This document shows positions 1-7,939 of a DNA stretch of 34,506 nt, in pieces. A program made the translations under genes and the position numbers. Numbering within the stretch: position 1 is the stretch's first letter; the number at the start of each line of letters is the position of its first letter. Below the pieces are notes generated by a model that saw only the letters and a list, made by a program, of their open reading frames with translations, did not search any database and had not been told where the DNA came from. Origin of the DNA: Lachnospiraceae bacterium (GTDB taxonomy: Bacteria > Bacillota > Clostridia > Lachnospirales > Lachnospiraceae); assembly GCA_030523275.1 (NCBI GenBank), contig JAUNIX010000031.1, forward strand, positions 1-34,506, read 5' to 3'.

Positions 1-1514
1 TGCTCTGGAGTCACACGAAGCACCATCCAGCCATTGGTCATCGTCGCTTCTTTGAAAACCTCATCTCCAAGTCGATACCCTTCCACATAACGAGCAGGAA
101 TATCCATACTACGAAGTAGTAAAACGGTTGCCGATGCATACTGAGAGCAATCACCACGCATAGACTGAAACAAAAAATAATCTGCCGGATCTTTTCCCTC
201 TGGTGTCATACCGGCACTGGATGTATATGTATAATTTTCTTTCATATATCGACTCAGATTTTGTATCAACTCGATTTCCGTTTTAGAATCCTTTTTAATC
301 GATTTCGTCACACGTTCCAAATTTTTTTGAAGCGATGATGGCAGCTTACAATTCTTATTTTGTTCCATCTGATACCGCTTATCTTCTTCTTTTTCATTAT
401 ACTCATCTTGTTGCTTAAGCTCACTTGACATCTCCTGTGCTCTTGCCAAAAAAGAAGTCTGATCACCTACATTAAAATACTCAATATCCCCATCCTGATT
501 TCTTCCTACCGTGTAATATGGATAGCAAAGAATTTTTTCACCTTTGGGATAAGAGATTTTCATCGTATCAACATGAGGACGGAATCGATCCAATTTAAGT
601 TCAGAAATTTTTTTCTGATCTTCTAATAATGCAACATCCATAGCCGATCGGTGTTTCGAATCCCATTTTCCATTCTGGTAGCTTTCTCCCACATAACTTC
701 GCAACAAAATATCATCACGCACAGATTTTATCGTGACGATCGCTTTTTCATCACTATCACTTTTTTTGACCGATTCATTTTTTAAATCACCAAAATTTAA
801 GGCAAATATCGATTGTTCGCCATTTATGATATGATTCACATACTCAAAGACAACCTGTGTTCCCTGGCGAATATTGCTCATTTTTTGTCCAAAAATCTCT
901 GTCGAAGGATACACCTCAAAGAAAATTGCCACAAGGCCTAATGCACTAAACATGAAGATTGCCATTTTTATTTTAGAATGTTCCACATAATACAAGCCAA
1001 AAATTCCTGCAAGATATAAGAAAAAATCTGCATGGATTGCCTGTGGGGTAAAAACCATGATTAAAAACATCACGGGCATCGTTTCTAACACTACAAGCCA
1101 GGCATGACGACGACTAAGGACGAGAATTCCGCTATATAAAGCTAATATGATAATACAAAATATCACCATATCTGACCCGGCAGTCTCTTCCTGCACATTT
1201 AAGTAATAGGTAAACTGTCGATGAAATGTCTGATTCACAATATCAAAAAAATAGTTAAAGACAACGGCCCCTCCACGCAGTAATTGACGTCTTTCAAACA
1301 ATACATATCCTGCAAAAACAAAATATTGTACATATTGAATCGGTCGCAACAATTTATGCTCGTAAAAAAAATCTGAGGATACAATATTCCAATATAAGAA
1401 GAAAAAAACTGCCAAAATCAATACAAAGCCACGATACGATTCCACTTTAAAGCCTGTACAAATAGCATATATAATTGAAAAATAAATAATAAAAATGAAC
1501 CCTACACGTTTCAT
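1..1514 (-). CDS. Membrane-bound transglutaminase-like protein (partial, C-terminus off the left edge)
   Basis: The gene runs off the window; 504 codons are visible from an ATG at 1514. The first ~200 residues are strongly hydrophobic with several membrane segments, followed by an extracytoplasmic stretch and a transglutaminase core. The core motif RGDCSQYASA places the putative catalytic Cys near residue 456, followed by IPARYVEGYR, typical of the TgpA/DUF3488-type transglutaminase-like family. The visible end reads RVTPEQ, which in relatives directly precedes the His-Ala-Trp catalytic segment, so the His is probably just outside the window. It is the third gene of an operon: the DUF58-position gene stops 9 bases upstream and its stop codon overlaps the TAGGAG ribosome binding site. 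MoxR, DUF58 and transglutaminase triplets are a known arrangement, but their substrates are mostly unknown. Family assignment is firm; function is not. Confidence 0.85.
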   Translation of the reverse strand, partial: MKRVGFIFIIYFSIIYAICTGFKVESYRGFVLILAVFFFLYWNIVSSDFFYEHKLLRPIQYVQYFVFAGYVLFERRQLLRGGAVVFNYFFDIVNQTFHRQFTYYLNVQEETAGSDMVIFCIIILALYSGILVLSRRHAWLVVLETMPVMFLIMVFTPQAIHADFFLYLAGIFGLYYVEHSKIKMAIFMFSALGLVAIFFEVYPSTEIFGQKMSNIRQGTQVVFEYVNHIINGEQSIFALNFGDLKNESVKKSDSDEKAIVTIKSVRDDILLRSYVGESYQNGKWDSKHRSAMDVALLEDQKKISELKLDRFRPHVDTMKISYPKGEKILCYPYYTVGRNQDGDIEYFNVGDQTSFLARAQEMSSELKQQDEYNEKEEDKRYQMEQNKNCKLPSSLQKNLERVTKSIKKDSKTEIELIQNLSRYMKENYTYTSSAGMTPEGKDPADYFLFQSMRGDCSQYASATVLLLRSMDIPARYVEGYRLGDEVFKEATMTNGWMVLRVTPE

Positions 1515-1523
1515 AACCGACTC

Positions 1524-2501
1524 CTATAAAGACAAATGAAATAAATCTTCTTTGAGATTACTGGTTAGCACAAATTCAGTCCTCTCATAAAAATCATCAA
1601 CAGAATATTCATTTAACAGGACAGCAATCGTTTTTCCATCATACCCTTTCATTGGCAAACCTGCCTTTGTCGTAATGGCATGAGTAACCATTTTCATCTT
1701 ATCTGCCTCTGTCACGAAGGTACGTCCCTGATTCAAGATTTCAAAAATCCGTTCAAATAATGGCAGATAGTCTTCCCATTTTTGAATGACAAACTGCTCG
1801 CTCCCAAATAATATCGTCTGCTTATAATTATGTATCAACAAGGTAGCAGAAATAGAATAAACGACATTCAGATAATTGGCTCTAATCTCCACATAAGCTT
1901 CGCGAACTATATAATTTAAATCCAGAAAAATGACAGGATCTATCTTTTTCTTCTGATTTTCATTCCCAAACAAGCGGATATTTCCATATTCCTCAATCAA
2001 ATCAGATACCTCTCCATATTCAATCGGATAATCTTTCGGAAACACGAGAATTTCCTCATGAAAATCTACTTTCTTTCGAAAACGAAAACAACCACATAAA
2101 TCCTGCATAAAAAATTCATTGATATCAATAAATATATAATCACTATATTTTAGTTCATATTCGATCAAAACTTTCCCGTCTGTTCTCCGTTGTAACAATA
2201 ATACTTCTCTTTTTTTACGTACTTTCTTTTCAATAACAGAGGTATATTGCACTACCACTTCAATTTGTCTTGTCTCAAAAATTGTTTGTTTTGGTACTTC
2301 AATCACAAATTGATATTTTTCTCCCTGACGATAAACTTTTTTATGCTGATCAAATGAAATATCCACATCATCAATCATCTTCTTCCCTTTCATAAAGGAA
2401 TATAAGAGTATAAGAGATAAGGATGCCACCAGGCACCCTCCTATTACATTCTGATAAAAAAGCATATATAGGAAGCTGAATGCTAAAAATATCAGATACA
2501 T
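1524..2501 (-). CDS. Divergent DUF58-position membrane protein of the MoxR operon
   Basis: 325 residues. Two hydrophobic segments lie within the first ~40 residues, followed by a basic, beta-rich cytoplasmic or surface region of about 280 residues. In MoxR-type operons the gene between the ATPase and the transglutaminase normally encodes a DUF58 protein, whose N-terminal hairpin of two membrane helices and following beta domain fit this one. However, I cannot find the usual DUF58 signature around G-D-x-x-R-x-I-D-W; the best corresponding area (residues ~180-200) reads NENQKKKIDPVIFLDLNY and lacks the R-x-I-D-W core. Only 2 bases separate it from the moxR stop codon, so translation is probably coupled. 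The call rests on position, size and topology rather than on a recognised domain. It may act as the membrane partner of the ATPase. Confidence 0.6.
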   Translation of the reverse strand: MYLIFLAFSFLYMLFYQNVIGGCLVASLSLILLYSFMKGKKMIDDVDISFDQHKKVYRQGEKYQFVIEVPKQTIFETRQIEVVVQYTSVIEKKVRKKREVLLLQRRTDGKVLIEYELKYSDYIFIDINEFFMQDLCGCFRFRKKVDFHEEILVFPKDYPIEYGEVSDLIEEYGNIRLFGNENQKKKIDPVIFLDLNYIVREAYVEIRANYLNVVYSISATLLIHNYKQTILFGSEQFVIQKWEDYLPLFERIFEILNQGRTFVTEADKMKMVTHAITTKAGLPMKGYDGKTIAVLLNEYSVDDFYERTEFVLTSNLKEDLFHLSL

Positions 2502-2503
2502 TC

Positions 2504-3436
2504 TTATCGTTTCCTTTCTATTCCTTTTGGAATTGGAATCCTCTCAATCGTAGACAATAAAATCATATCCGCTTTGCGATTTTCTAATTTGGCATAACGG
2601 CTTAATCGGACTCTGTGACTCGCGGTATCCGTTAAAACAGTGATGACATCTGTCGGAATTACATAATCACGTCCTTCGATAAATGCATTTGCTTTTGACA
2701 TTTTTAAAATATCAATCGAACCCCTGGGACTGATTCCCATATCAAGCAATTGATTTTCACGTGTTCCATTGACGATCGCTACGATATATTCATAAATCTG
2801 CTCACTGACATATACATGTTCAACTTGCGTACGAATTTCGAGAAGATCCGTTGTGTTTAATGCCTCATTTAAAGACGAAATCCGTTCTTTCATGTTGGTC
2901 TGTTTTAACATTTGAATCTCACTTACAGTATCTGGATATCCGATGGTAATTCCGATCATAAAATGATCCATCTGTGATTCCGGAAGTAATTCATCTTCAT
3001 CCAACGGATTTTGAGTTGCGATCACAATATATGGATCCGGCAGCACTGTAACGGTATCTTGGACTTTTAACTTTTTTTCTTCCATCATTTTAACAAACAT
3101 CGACTGAATTTTCGGCGAAGAACTATGCAGGTCATCTGCCATTAACAGATTTGCAGTCTGCATCTCCTTTTCATCTTGACTAAATCGTTGGCAATGAACA
3201 CTGTAATCCGCAATATCTTTTGGCATGATATCTGGTGTAAACAGAATTCTCTGATAATTTAGCCCCAACACTTTTGCAAATGCCAATGCCATCGTTGTCT
3301 TACCTACACCGGGTATATCCTGAATCATCACATGACCACCTGCTAATATAGCCGACATCACACGTTTGATAATATCTTCTTTTCCAATTACTACTTTTGC
3401 AATTTCATCAATACCATTTTTTACTTTATTTACCAT
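2504..3436 (-). CDS. MoxR-family AAA+ ATPase with altered Walker B and Arg-finger positions
   Basis: 310 residues, a normal length for the family. The P-loop reads IPGVGKTT (residues 41-48). The family landmarks ATQNPLDEDE (140-149), LPESQMDHF (151-159) and GISPRGSIDI plus GRDYVIPTDV are all in order, so this is a MoxR ATPase, a chaperone-like class often paired with DUF58 and von Willebrand or transglutaminase proteins. Two usual catalytic positions differ. The Walker B segment is LLMADDLHS where most members have LLxADEIN, giving Asp102 in place of Glu. The LDRF motif reads MDHF, giving His158 where the Arg is expected. These suggest slowed or altered ATP hydrolysis. The start at 3436 has a GGAGGAAG site 5 bases upstream and a sigma-A promoter at 3474-3502. 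It is the first gene of a three-gene operon. Confidence 0.9.
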   Translation of the reverse strand: MVNKVKNGIDEIAKVVIGKEDIIKRVMSAILAGGHVMIQDIPGVGKTTMALAFAKVLGLNYQRILFTPDIMPKDIADYSVHCQRFSQDEKEMQTANLLMADDLHSSSPKIQSMFVKMMEEKKLKVQDTVTVLPDPYIVIATQNPLDEDELLPESQMDHFMIGITIGYPDTVSEIQMLKQTNMKERISSLNEALNTTDLLEIRTQVEHVYVSEQIYEYIVAIVNGTRENQLLDMGISPRGSIDILKMSKANAFIEGRDYVIPTDVITVLTDTASHRVRLSRYAKLENRKADMILLSTIERIPIPKGIERKR

Positions 3437-3473
3437 CCAATGCTTCCTCCAAAACAGATTGTAAGATAGTTAT

Positions 3474-3502
3474 ATTTTACATGAAAACGACATTTTCTGC
3501 AA
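3474..3502 (-). promoter_or_regulatory. Sigma-A-type promoter of the MoxR operon
   Basis: On the minus strand TTGCAG (3497-3502) and TAAAAT (3474-3479) are separated by 17 bases. The -10 lies about 37 bases upstream of the moxR start. Match by eye; no scoring was done. Confidence 0.6.
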
Positions 3503-3523
3503 CTTAGGGGAACCGAGCAAAGC

Positions 3524-3570
3524 TTTTTTATTTCATGGAAATTATAACGTAATTTCCATGAAATAAAAAA
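3524..3570. repeat. Perfect 21-bp inverted repeat with 5-base loop
   Basis: Arms 3524-3544 and 3550-3570 are exact reverse complements, with TAACG between them. The core TTTCATGGAAATTA is A/T-rich. It sits just upstream of the MoxR promoter and directly against the U-tract of the aconitase-family terminator, which it overlaps. Neither strand has a T-run after the hairpin, so it is not an obvious terminator by itself; an operator or a cruciform-prone spacer is equally possible. Confidence 0.85.
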
Positions 3571-3594
3571 TGCTCCCAGAGTTCTCTGAGAGCA
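3561..3594 (-). terminator. Rho-independent terminator of the aconitase-family gene
   Basis: On the minus strand a 10-bp stem (3585-3594 with 3571-3580, one G-U pair) closes a 4-base loop and is followed by a T-rich run (3561-3570). It lies 43 bases past the stop codon of the hydratase gene. Confidence 0.85.
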
Positions 3595-3637
3595 TTTGAA
3601 TGAAACACGATATATCGCTTATACAATTTTTCGATCA

Positions 3638-5926
3638 TTATCCACGATAATAATTAATCAAACATCCTTTTAAAATAATCGTACGTTCATCGTCTGTTAA
3701 TTCACCCATTTTTAGAGTAAATTCTTTTAACTCACCGTCTCTGACTACGAACGCCTGAATTTCTGTCAATTTATCTTCCACTGCCTTGCGAATCTGAGGA
3801 ATAAATAAATAATCTCCATTGGTAAATGGTAAATCTTCTCCATCAATCAAGAATGGAAGCATACCCCAGTTGATCAGGTTTGAACGGTAACGTTTTGTTG
3901 CATATTCATTCGCAATGTTTGCCCATCCACCTAATACCTTCTGACAAGAAGCAGCCTGTTCACGTGCAGATCCATCACCTGGTTTGACTGCAAAAATGGT
4001 ACTACCAAATCCAATGTTCTTTCTATTTACATCATAATTTGCTTTGATCGTATCCATAACCGGTTTTAATTCAGGAAGAGCACTAACCGGACAAGTATCT
4101 GCTTCCACTGCCTTTTGTGCTTTCTGAACTTCCTTGGCTCTACCTACGTAAGCCGGATCTTTTCTGGATAATGCAAACTCAGCCAAACCAAGAGGATTGG
4201 AACGATAAGAGGATGTTTCTCCAGATGGGATTAATTCATCTGTTGTGGTAACCGGATCATGAATTTCCGAAACAACTTTTAATACCATATTTTCTGGAAG
4301 TGCTGACATTTCCGGCCAATCTTTAATATTTGGACCAAATTTAATTTCCACACTCTCATCGGCAACACCTTGTGAATCGAAGACACGATTATCATAAATT
4401 GTTTTATCAAAATAATATTTTGGTTTTGTATAATCAACATCCACCAAATCAGTAGCAGCCGTTAAATATCCTTTATTTGCTGCTGTTGCTGCAATCGAAC
4501 GGGCATCCATCAATGCTACCGATGAAATCTGTCCACTCTGAAGCTTCGATCCTTCTCTATTCGGGAAGTTACGCGTTGTATGACGGATAGAAAATGCGTT
4601 GTTTGCAGGTGTATCTCCAGCACCAAAGCATGGACCACAGAATGCAGTTTTTACGATTGCTCCAGTTGCCAATAAATCTGCAACTGTTCCATTCTTTGCA
4701 AGTTCCATAAAGATTGGTGTACTTGCAGGATATACACTTAATGTAAATTCATCAGAACCAATATTGGTTCCCTTTAAGATATCTCTTGCATCACAAATAT
4801 TTTCAAATCCACCACCGGCACATCCGGCAATGATTCCCTGTTCGACATATAATTTTCCATTACGAACTTTATCTCTTAATGTATAATCAACGGCACCGTC
4901 CAAACTTACCAATGCTCTCTTTTCAACATCTGCTAAAATATCGTCTAAGTTCGCGTTTACTTCTTCGATCGTATATACATTACTTGGATGGAATGGCATT
5001 GCGATCATTGGCTTGATCTGACTTAAATCAACTTCTACCATACCGTCATAATATGTCACAGCACCCGGTGCCAATTCTTTATATTCTTCTGGACGTTTAT
5101 GAATTTCATAAAATTCTTTGATCGTATCATCTGTTTTCCAAATAGAAGAAAGGCAAGTTGTCTCTGTCGTCATAACATCAATACCAATACGGAAATCAGC
5201 ACTTAGATTTTCAACACCTGGTCCGACAAATTCCATAACTTTGTTATTTACATAACCATTGGAGAATACTGCACCAATAATTGCAAGAGCAACATCTTGA
5301 GGTCCTACTCCCTTTTCTGGTTTTCCTTTTAAATAAACACCTACCACACCTGGCATGTTAATATCATAAGTTCTGGAAAGTAATTGTTTTACTAATTCAG
5401 GCCCTCCTTCTCCCATTGCCATCGTACCTAACGCACCATAACGAGTGTGAGAATCAGAACCTAAGATCATCTTACCGCCACCTGCAAGCATCTCTCTTGC
5501 AAACTGATGGATAACTGCCTGATGAGGAGGTACATAAACCCCACCATAACGTTTTGCACAAGTAAGACCAAATACATGGTCATCTTCGTTGATCGTACCG
5601 CCAACCGCGCATAAAGAGTTATGACAATTCGTCAAAACATAAGGAATTGGAAATTTTTCGATTCCTGATGCACGGCATGTCTGAATGATTCCTACAAATG
5701 TAATGTCATGAGACGTCAATTTGTCAAACTTAATTTTTAATTTTTCCATGTTGCCTGATGTATTATGAGATTCTAAAATACCATAAGCAATCGTATTTTT
5801 AGCAGCATCTTCTTTTGCTGTTACTTGACCTGTGGCTTTTTTTAATTCTTCTGCCTGGTTTGAACCATCTGGAATGATTGTTGTTCCATTTACCAGATAA
5901 GCTCCACCTGGATATAATTTAACCAT
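3638..5926 (-). CDS. Aconitase-family [4Fe-4S] hydratase
   Basis: About 762 residues from the chosen start. Aconitase-family landmarks are present: [21 protein letters not shown] in the N-terminal third, the three cluster cysteines as [11 protein letters not shown] and [16 protein letters not shown], the [12 protein letters not shown] segment matching the NRNFxGR region, and a C-terminal swivel-like domain. This class reversibly hydrates and dehydrates tricarboxylic or dicarboxylic acids. Aconitate hydratase is the usual annotation, but no other TCA-cycle gene is next to it, so the substrate is not shown by context. The first cluster motif is GCAGGG instead of the common SCTNS, which marks a subfamily away from classical AcnA. 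Two ATGs stand in a row at 5929 and 5926; 5926 has the better 7-base spacing to AGGAGG. The upstream extension to 5992 is excluded because the promoter lies there. Single-gene transcript with its own promoter and terminator. Confidence 0.85.
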   Translation of the reverse strand: MVKLYPGGAYLVNGTTIIPDGSNQAEELKKATGQVTAKEDAAKNTIAYGILESHNTSGNMEKLKIKFDKLTSHDITFVGIIQTCRASGIEKFPIPYVLTNCHNSLCAVGGTINEDDHVFGLTCAKRYGGVYVPPHQAVIHQFAREMLAGGGKMILGSDSHTRYGALGTMAMGEGGPELVKQLLSRTYDINMPGVVGVYLKGKPEKGVGPQDVALAIIGAVFSNGYVNNKVMEFVGPGVENLSADFRIGIDVMTTETTCLSSIWKTDDTIKEFYEIHKRPEEYKELAPGAVTYYDGMVEVDLSQIKPMIAMPFHPSNVYTIEEVNANLDDILADVEKRALVSLDGAVDYTLRDKVRNGKLYVEQGIIAGCAGGGFENICDARDILKGTNIGSDEFTLSVYPASTPIFMELAKNGTVADLLATGAIVKTAFCGPCFGAGDTPANNAFSIRHTTRNFPNREGSKLQSGQISSVALMDARSIAATAANKGYLTAATDLVDVDYTKPKYYFDKTIYDNRVFDSQGVADESVEIKFGPNIKDWPEMSALPENMVLKVVSEIHDPVTTTDELIPSGETSSYRSNPLGLAEFALSRKDPAYVGRAKEVQKAQKAVEADTCPVSALPELKPVMDTIKANYDVNRKNIGFGSTIFAVKPGDGSAREQAASCQKVLGGWANIANEYATKRYRSNLINWGMLPFLIDGEDLPFTNGDYLFIPQIRKAVEDKLTEIQAFVVRDGELKEFTLKMGELTDDERTIILKGCLINYYRG

Positions 5927-5972
5927 CATGAATCCTCCTGTAATCTTTATGTAATGAAAACATTTTGAAAGA

Positions 5973-6001
5973 ATTATATCATAATCCTTCATATTTGTAA
6001 A
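5973..6001 (-). promoter_or_regulatory. Sigma-A promoter with extended -10 for the hydratase gene
   Basis: Minus strand TTTACA (5996-6001), 17 bases, TATAAT (5973-5978), preceded by TGA so the -10 is of the extended TGnTATAAT type. One of the best promoters in the window. It fixes the transcription start near 5966 and supports the start codon at 5926/5929. Confidence 0.8.
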
Positions 6002-6042
6002 TTATCGATCGAAATTTCTTTCTATCCACTCTGTCCCACCAC

Positions 6043-6075
6043 AAAACTGGCATTGTTTTTTAATTTAAAACTGGC
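6043..6075 (+). repeat. Short direct repeat upstream of the ECF gene
   Basis: AAAACTGGC occurs at 6043-6051 and 6067-6075, 24 bases apart, in the divergent region between the hydratase and ECF transporter genes. The spacing is near two helical turns, as for tandem regulator sites, but nine bases twice is weak evidence. Confidence 0.4.
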
Positions 6076-6143
6076 TATTTTTCATAGGCCACTATCGAGC
6101 TAAAATATTTTTCGATAAAAAAACAAAAGAGAGGTTGAATATT

Positions 6144-6677
6144 ATGAAACATACACAAACAAAAAAACTTGTTTACGGTGCACTTTTTGCAGCACTTGCA
6201 TGTGTTGCAACGATGAGTATCCATATTCCAACACCTGGTACTAGCGGCTATATCCATCCTGGCGATGCACTTGTTGTATTATCCGGAATCGTATTAGGCC
6301 CTATTTATGGAGGTCTTGCAGCAGGTATTGGTTCTGCATTGGCAGATTTCATGGGTGGATATTACATCTATGTACCGATTACATTTACTGTAAAATTTAT
6401 CATTGCAGCTGTCGTAGCGATTGTATTTCGTAAGGTAACTTCTATCGGAGTTCCAAAAATTCCAGCCTGTATTATCTGCGGAATCTTTTCCACATTACTT
6501 GTTGCAGGTGGATATTGTTTCTTTGAATACTTCTTGTATGGTGCCGGGGCCTTTGCAAGCGTTCCTGCCAACTTAATCCAGGGAATTTCCGGATTGATTT
6601 TTTCTACAATCTTACTTCCTATTGTATCAAAAATACCGGATTTCAATGAATACATGTACGCAAAAGTACAAAAATAA
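6144..6677 (+). CDS. ECF transporter S component (substrate-binding membrane subunit)
   Basis: 177 residues, almost entirely hydrophobic with about six membrane segments, which is the normal size and topology of an energy-coupling-factor S component. The N-terminal helix LVYGALFAALACVAT, then GYIHPGDALVVLSGIVLGP and GGLAAGIGSALADFMGGY, match the riboflavin/HMP-type ECF S family (Pfam ECF-ribofla_trS; COG4720-like). S components bind a vitamin or related micronutrient and are shared with a common AAT energising module, which is not in this window. The start at 6144 is chosen because GAGAGG stands 9 bases upstream; a TTG at 6135 in the same frame overlaps that site. Substrate cannot be read from sequence: I found no recognisable vitamin riboswitch in the 140-base leader. 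The gene is monocistronic and converges on plsC. Confidence 0.85.
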   Translation: MKHTQTKKLVYGALFAALACVATMSIHIPTPGTSGYIHPGDALVVLSGIVLGPIYGGLAAGIGSALADFMGGYYIYVPITFTVKFIIAAVVAIVFRKVTSIGVPKIPACIICGIFSTLLVAGGYCFFEYFLYGAGAFASVPANLIQGISGLIFSTILLPIVSKIPDFNEYMYAKVQK

Positions 6678-6702
6678 AACCATAACTTTTTATACATATC
6701 AA

Positions 6703-6740
6703 AATGCCCCTTAGCCTCAAATGAGAACTACAGGGGCATT
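6703..6740. terminator. Likely shared terminator between ECF gene and plsC
   Basis: AATGCCCCT (6703-6711) pairs perfectly with AGGGGCATT (6732-6740) across a 20-base loop. It sits between convergent genes. Only the minus-strand side has a short T-run, so it should work better for the acyltransferase transcript. Confidence 0.55.
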
Positions 6741-6766
6741 GTATTACCTAAAATATATTTTTGAAA

Positions 6767-7498
6767 TTATAATATCGCGGCACCTTCTTCTATTCTTGTC
6801 TGTTCAATCGCTTCACGGATTTTCGTTTCTACCATTGCTGCGATTTCTTTTGTTTTCATGCTTTGATACTCTACATACTCGATTGGCTTTAAATAGCGAA
6901 TATATACTTTTGTCGGTTTGATACTTCCTGAATCAAATGGATAAAAAGAATTCATAATCGCAACCGGTACGATCGGACATTTTGCTTTTAATGCACTTTT
7001 AAAGGTACCTGCCTTAAACTCTCCGGGCACATTACCGGTCTTTGAACGTGTTCCTTCAGGAAAAATCAAATAATTTCTACCATCCTTTACTTCCTTTGAC
7101 ATTTGCTGAATCACTCGCATCGATTGACGCAAATCCTCACGATCCATATAAAGTCCTCGTACAATACGAATAATATCCTTTACTAAAATGACGTTTTGCA
7201 TTTCTTTCTTAATCACAATCCCAAATGGTCGCTCATGTGTCTCAAAAAAAATCAAACTATCAAATAACCCCTGGTGATTCGAAAATAAAATATAACCATT
7301 TTCTTTTGGCAACTGTTCCATTCCCTTTGCATCAATCTCAACTCTTCCAGCTCTACAAATCTTTCCCATAATCTTATGAATAAATGCAAAGCCCTCTTCC
7401 TCACTATATTTTTCTGTGTTTGTGTATCTCTTAATCTGATAATACCAAAATGGAACAAACACAATACATCGCAGCACCATAAACAAAATCCTTTTCAT
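6767..7498 (-). CDS. plsC: 1-acyl-sn-glycerol-3-phosphate acyltransferase
   Basis: 243 residues from the ATG at 7498, a normal PlsC length. It transfers an acyl chain to lysophosphatidic acid to make phosphatidic acid at the inner face of the membrane. The HX4D catalytic motif is NHQGLFD (His75, Asp80), the glycerol-phosphate motif is FPEGTRSKTG (146-155), and a PIVPVAIMNS segment follows. A hydrophobic N-terminal helix (residues ~5-20) should tether it to the membrane. The start is set by AAGGAG at 7505-7510; the open frame continues about 320 bases upstream, but there it only reads the antisense of the neighbouring Cys-rich gene, giving a low-complexity Pro/His/Gln peptide. Divergent from that gene. 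I cannot exclude a related lysophospholipid acyltransferase substrate. Confidence 0.88.
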   Translation of the reverse strand: MKRILFMVLRCIVFVPFWYYQIKRYTNTEKYSEEEGFAFIHKIMGKICRAGRVEIDAKGMEQLPKENGYILFSNHQGLFDSLIFFETHERPFGIVIKKEMQNVILVKDIIRIVRGLYMDREDLRQSMRVIQQMSKEVKDGRNYLIFPEGTRSKTGNVPGEFKAGTFKSALKAKCPIVPVAIMNSFYPFDSGSIKPTKVYIRYLKPIEYVEYQSMKTKEIAAMVETKIREAIEQTRIEEGAAIL

Positions 7499-7565
7499 AT
7501 TTTTCTCCTTTTTGTACATTGTTTCATCTTTTATTTTTATTTTATCATTTTTCAAATTTCCTGTC

Positions 7566-7592
7566 ACCACCATCTGCCCATCGCATAATATA
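7566..7592 (+). promoter_or_regulatory. Sporulation-type (sigma-K/sigma-E-like) promoter candidate
   Basis: CATAATATA (7584-7592) fits the CATAnnnTA -10 used by mother-cell sigma factors, and an AC (7566-7567) lies 16 bases upstream as in sigma-K promoters. The predicted start would give a ~27-base leader before the Cys-rich gene. The motif is short and the DNA A/T-rich, so chance is possible. Confidence 0.4.
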
Positions 7593-7625
7593 TTACTGTA
7601 AATGAAAATTTCGGAGGTATAAACA

Positions 7626-7850
7626 ATGAGTGATTTAGCTGCAACAGGCTGTGGAAATGGATGTAACAATAGTGGATGTGGATGCGGAGGTAACAGCTCC
7701 TGGTTATGGATCATTCTCTTATTATGCTGCTGCAACAACGGCGATGACGGATGTTTCTTCGGAAACGACGACTGCGGATGTGGCTGTGGCGGAAATAGTT
7801 CTTGGTTATGGATCATTCTCTTATTGAGCTGCTGCGGATGCGGTAACTAA
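7626..7850 (+). CDS. Small Cys/Gly-rich tandem-repeat protein (HCB-protein-13-like)
   Basis: 74 residues with a very strong GGAGG site (7613-7617). Composition is dominated by Cys, Gly, Asn and Trp/Leu. It consists of two near-identical units: a polar CGCGGNSS segment, then a short hydrophobic stretch WLWIILLL, then CC. Between the units is an acidic-Asn linker (NNGDDGCFFGNDD). The second unit repeats the DNA of the first exactly over 23 bases. Clostridial genomes encode similar proteins annotated as chorion-class high-cysteine HCB protein 13, and the layout recalls small sporulation proteins of the YjcZ kind; neither has an established role in this group. The hydrophobic stretches are only eight residues, too short to span a membrane alone. 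A sporulation-like promoter precedes it. I favour a disulphide- or metal-linked surface or coat component, but that is inference. Confidence 0.8.
   Translation: MSDLAATGCGNGCNNSGCGCGGNSSWLWIILLLCCCNNGDDGCFFGNDDCGCGCGGNSSWLWIILLLSCCGCGN
7701..7825 (+). repeat. Internal direct repeat of the Cys-rich gene
   Basis: A 23-base stretch at 7701-7723 is repeated exactly at 7803-7825, and flanking codons are similar. It encodes the WLWIILL core in both halves, pointing to a recent in-gene duplication or strong constraint. Confidence 0.9.
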
Positions 7851-7896
7851 ATAGCATTTATAGATTTCATAAGAAATTGCTAGTTAAGTAAACAAA

Positions 7897-7939
7897 AAAG
7901 GAGGTACTCTCATGCTTATATGTGTGTTGTATCTCCTTT
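7897..7939 (+). promoter_or_regulatory. Hairpin that buries a strong Shine-Dalgarno
   Basis: AAAGGAGGTAC (7897-7907) can pair with GTATCTCCTTT (7929-7939), 10 Watson-Crick pairs and one G-U, across a 21-base loop that holds the ATG at 7912. The whole ribosome binding site is in the stem, so translation of the small ORF would be blocked unless the hairpin opens. Confidence 0.6.

Noticed and set aside
6767..7816. Extended PlsC reading frame with a Pro/His/Gln-rich N-terminus
   Set aside because: The extra ~105 codons are antisense to the repeated Cys-rich gene and the true ribosome site stands at 7505-7510.
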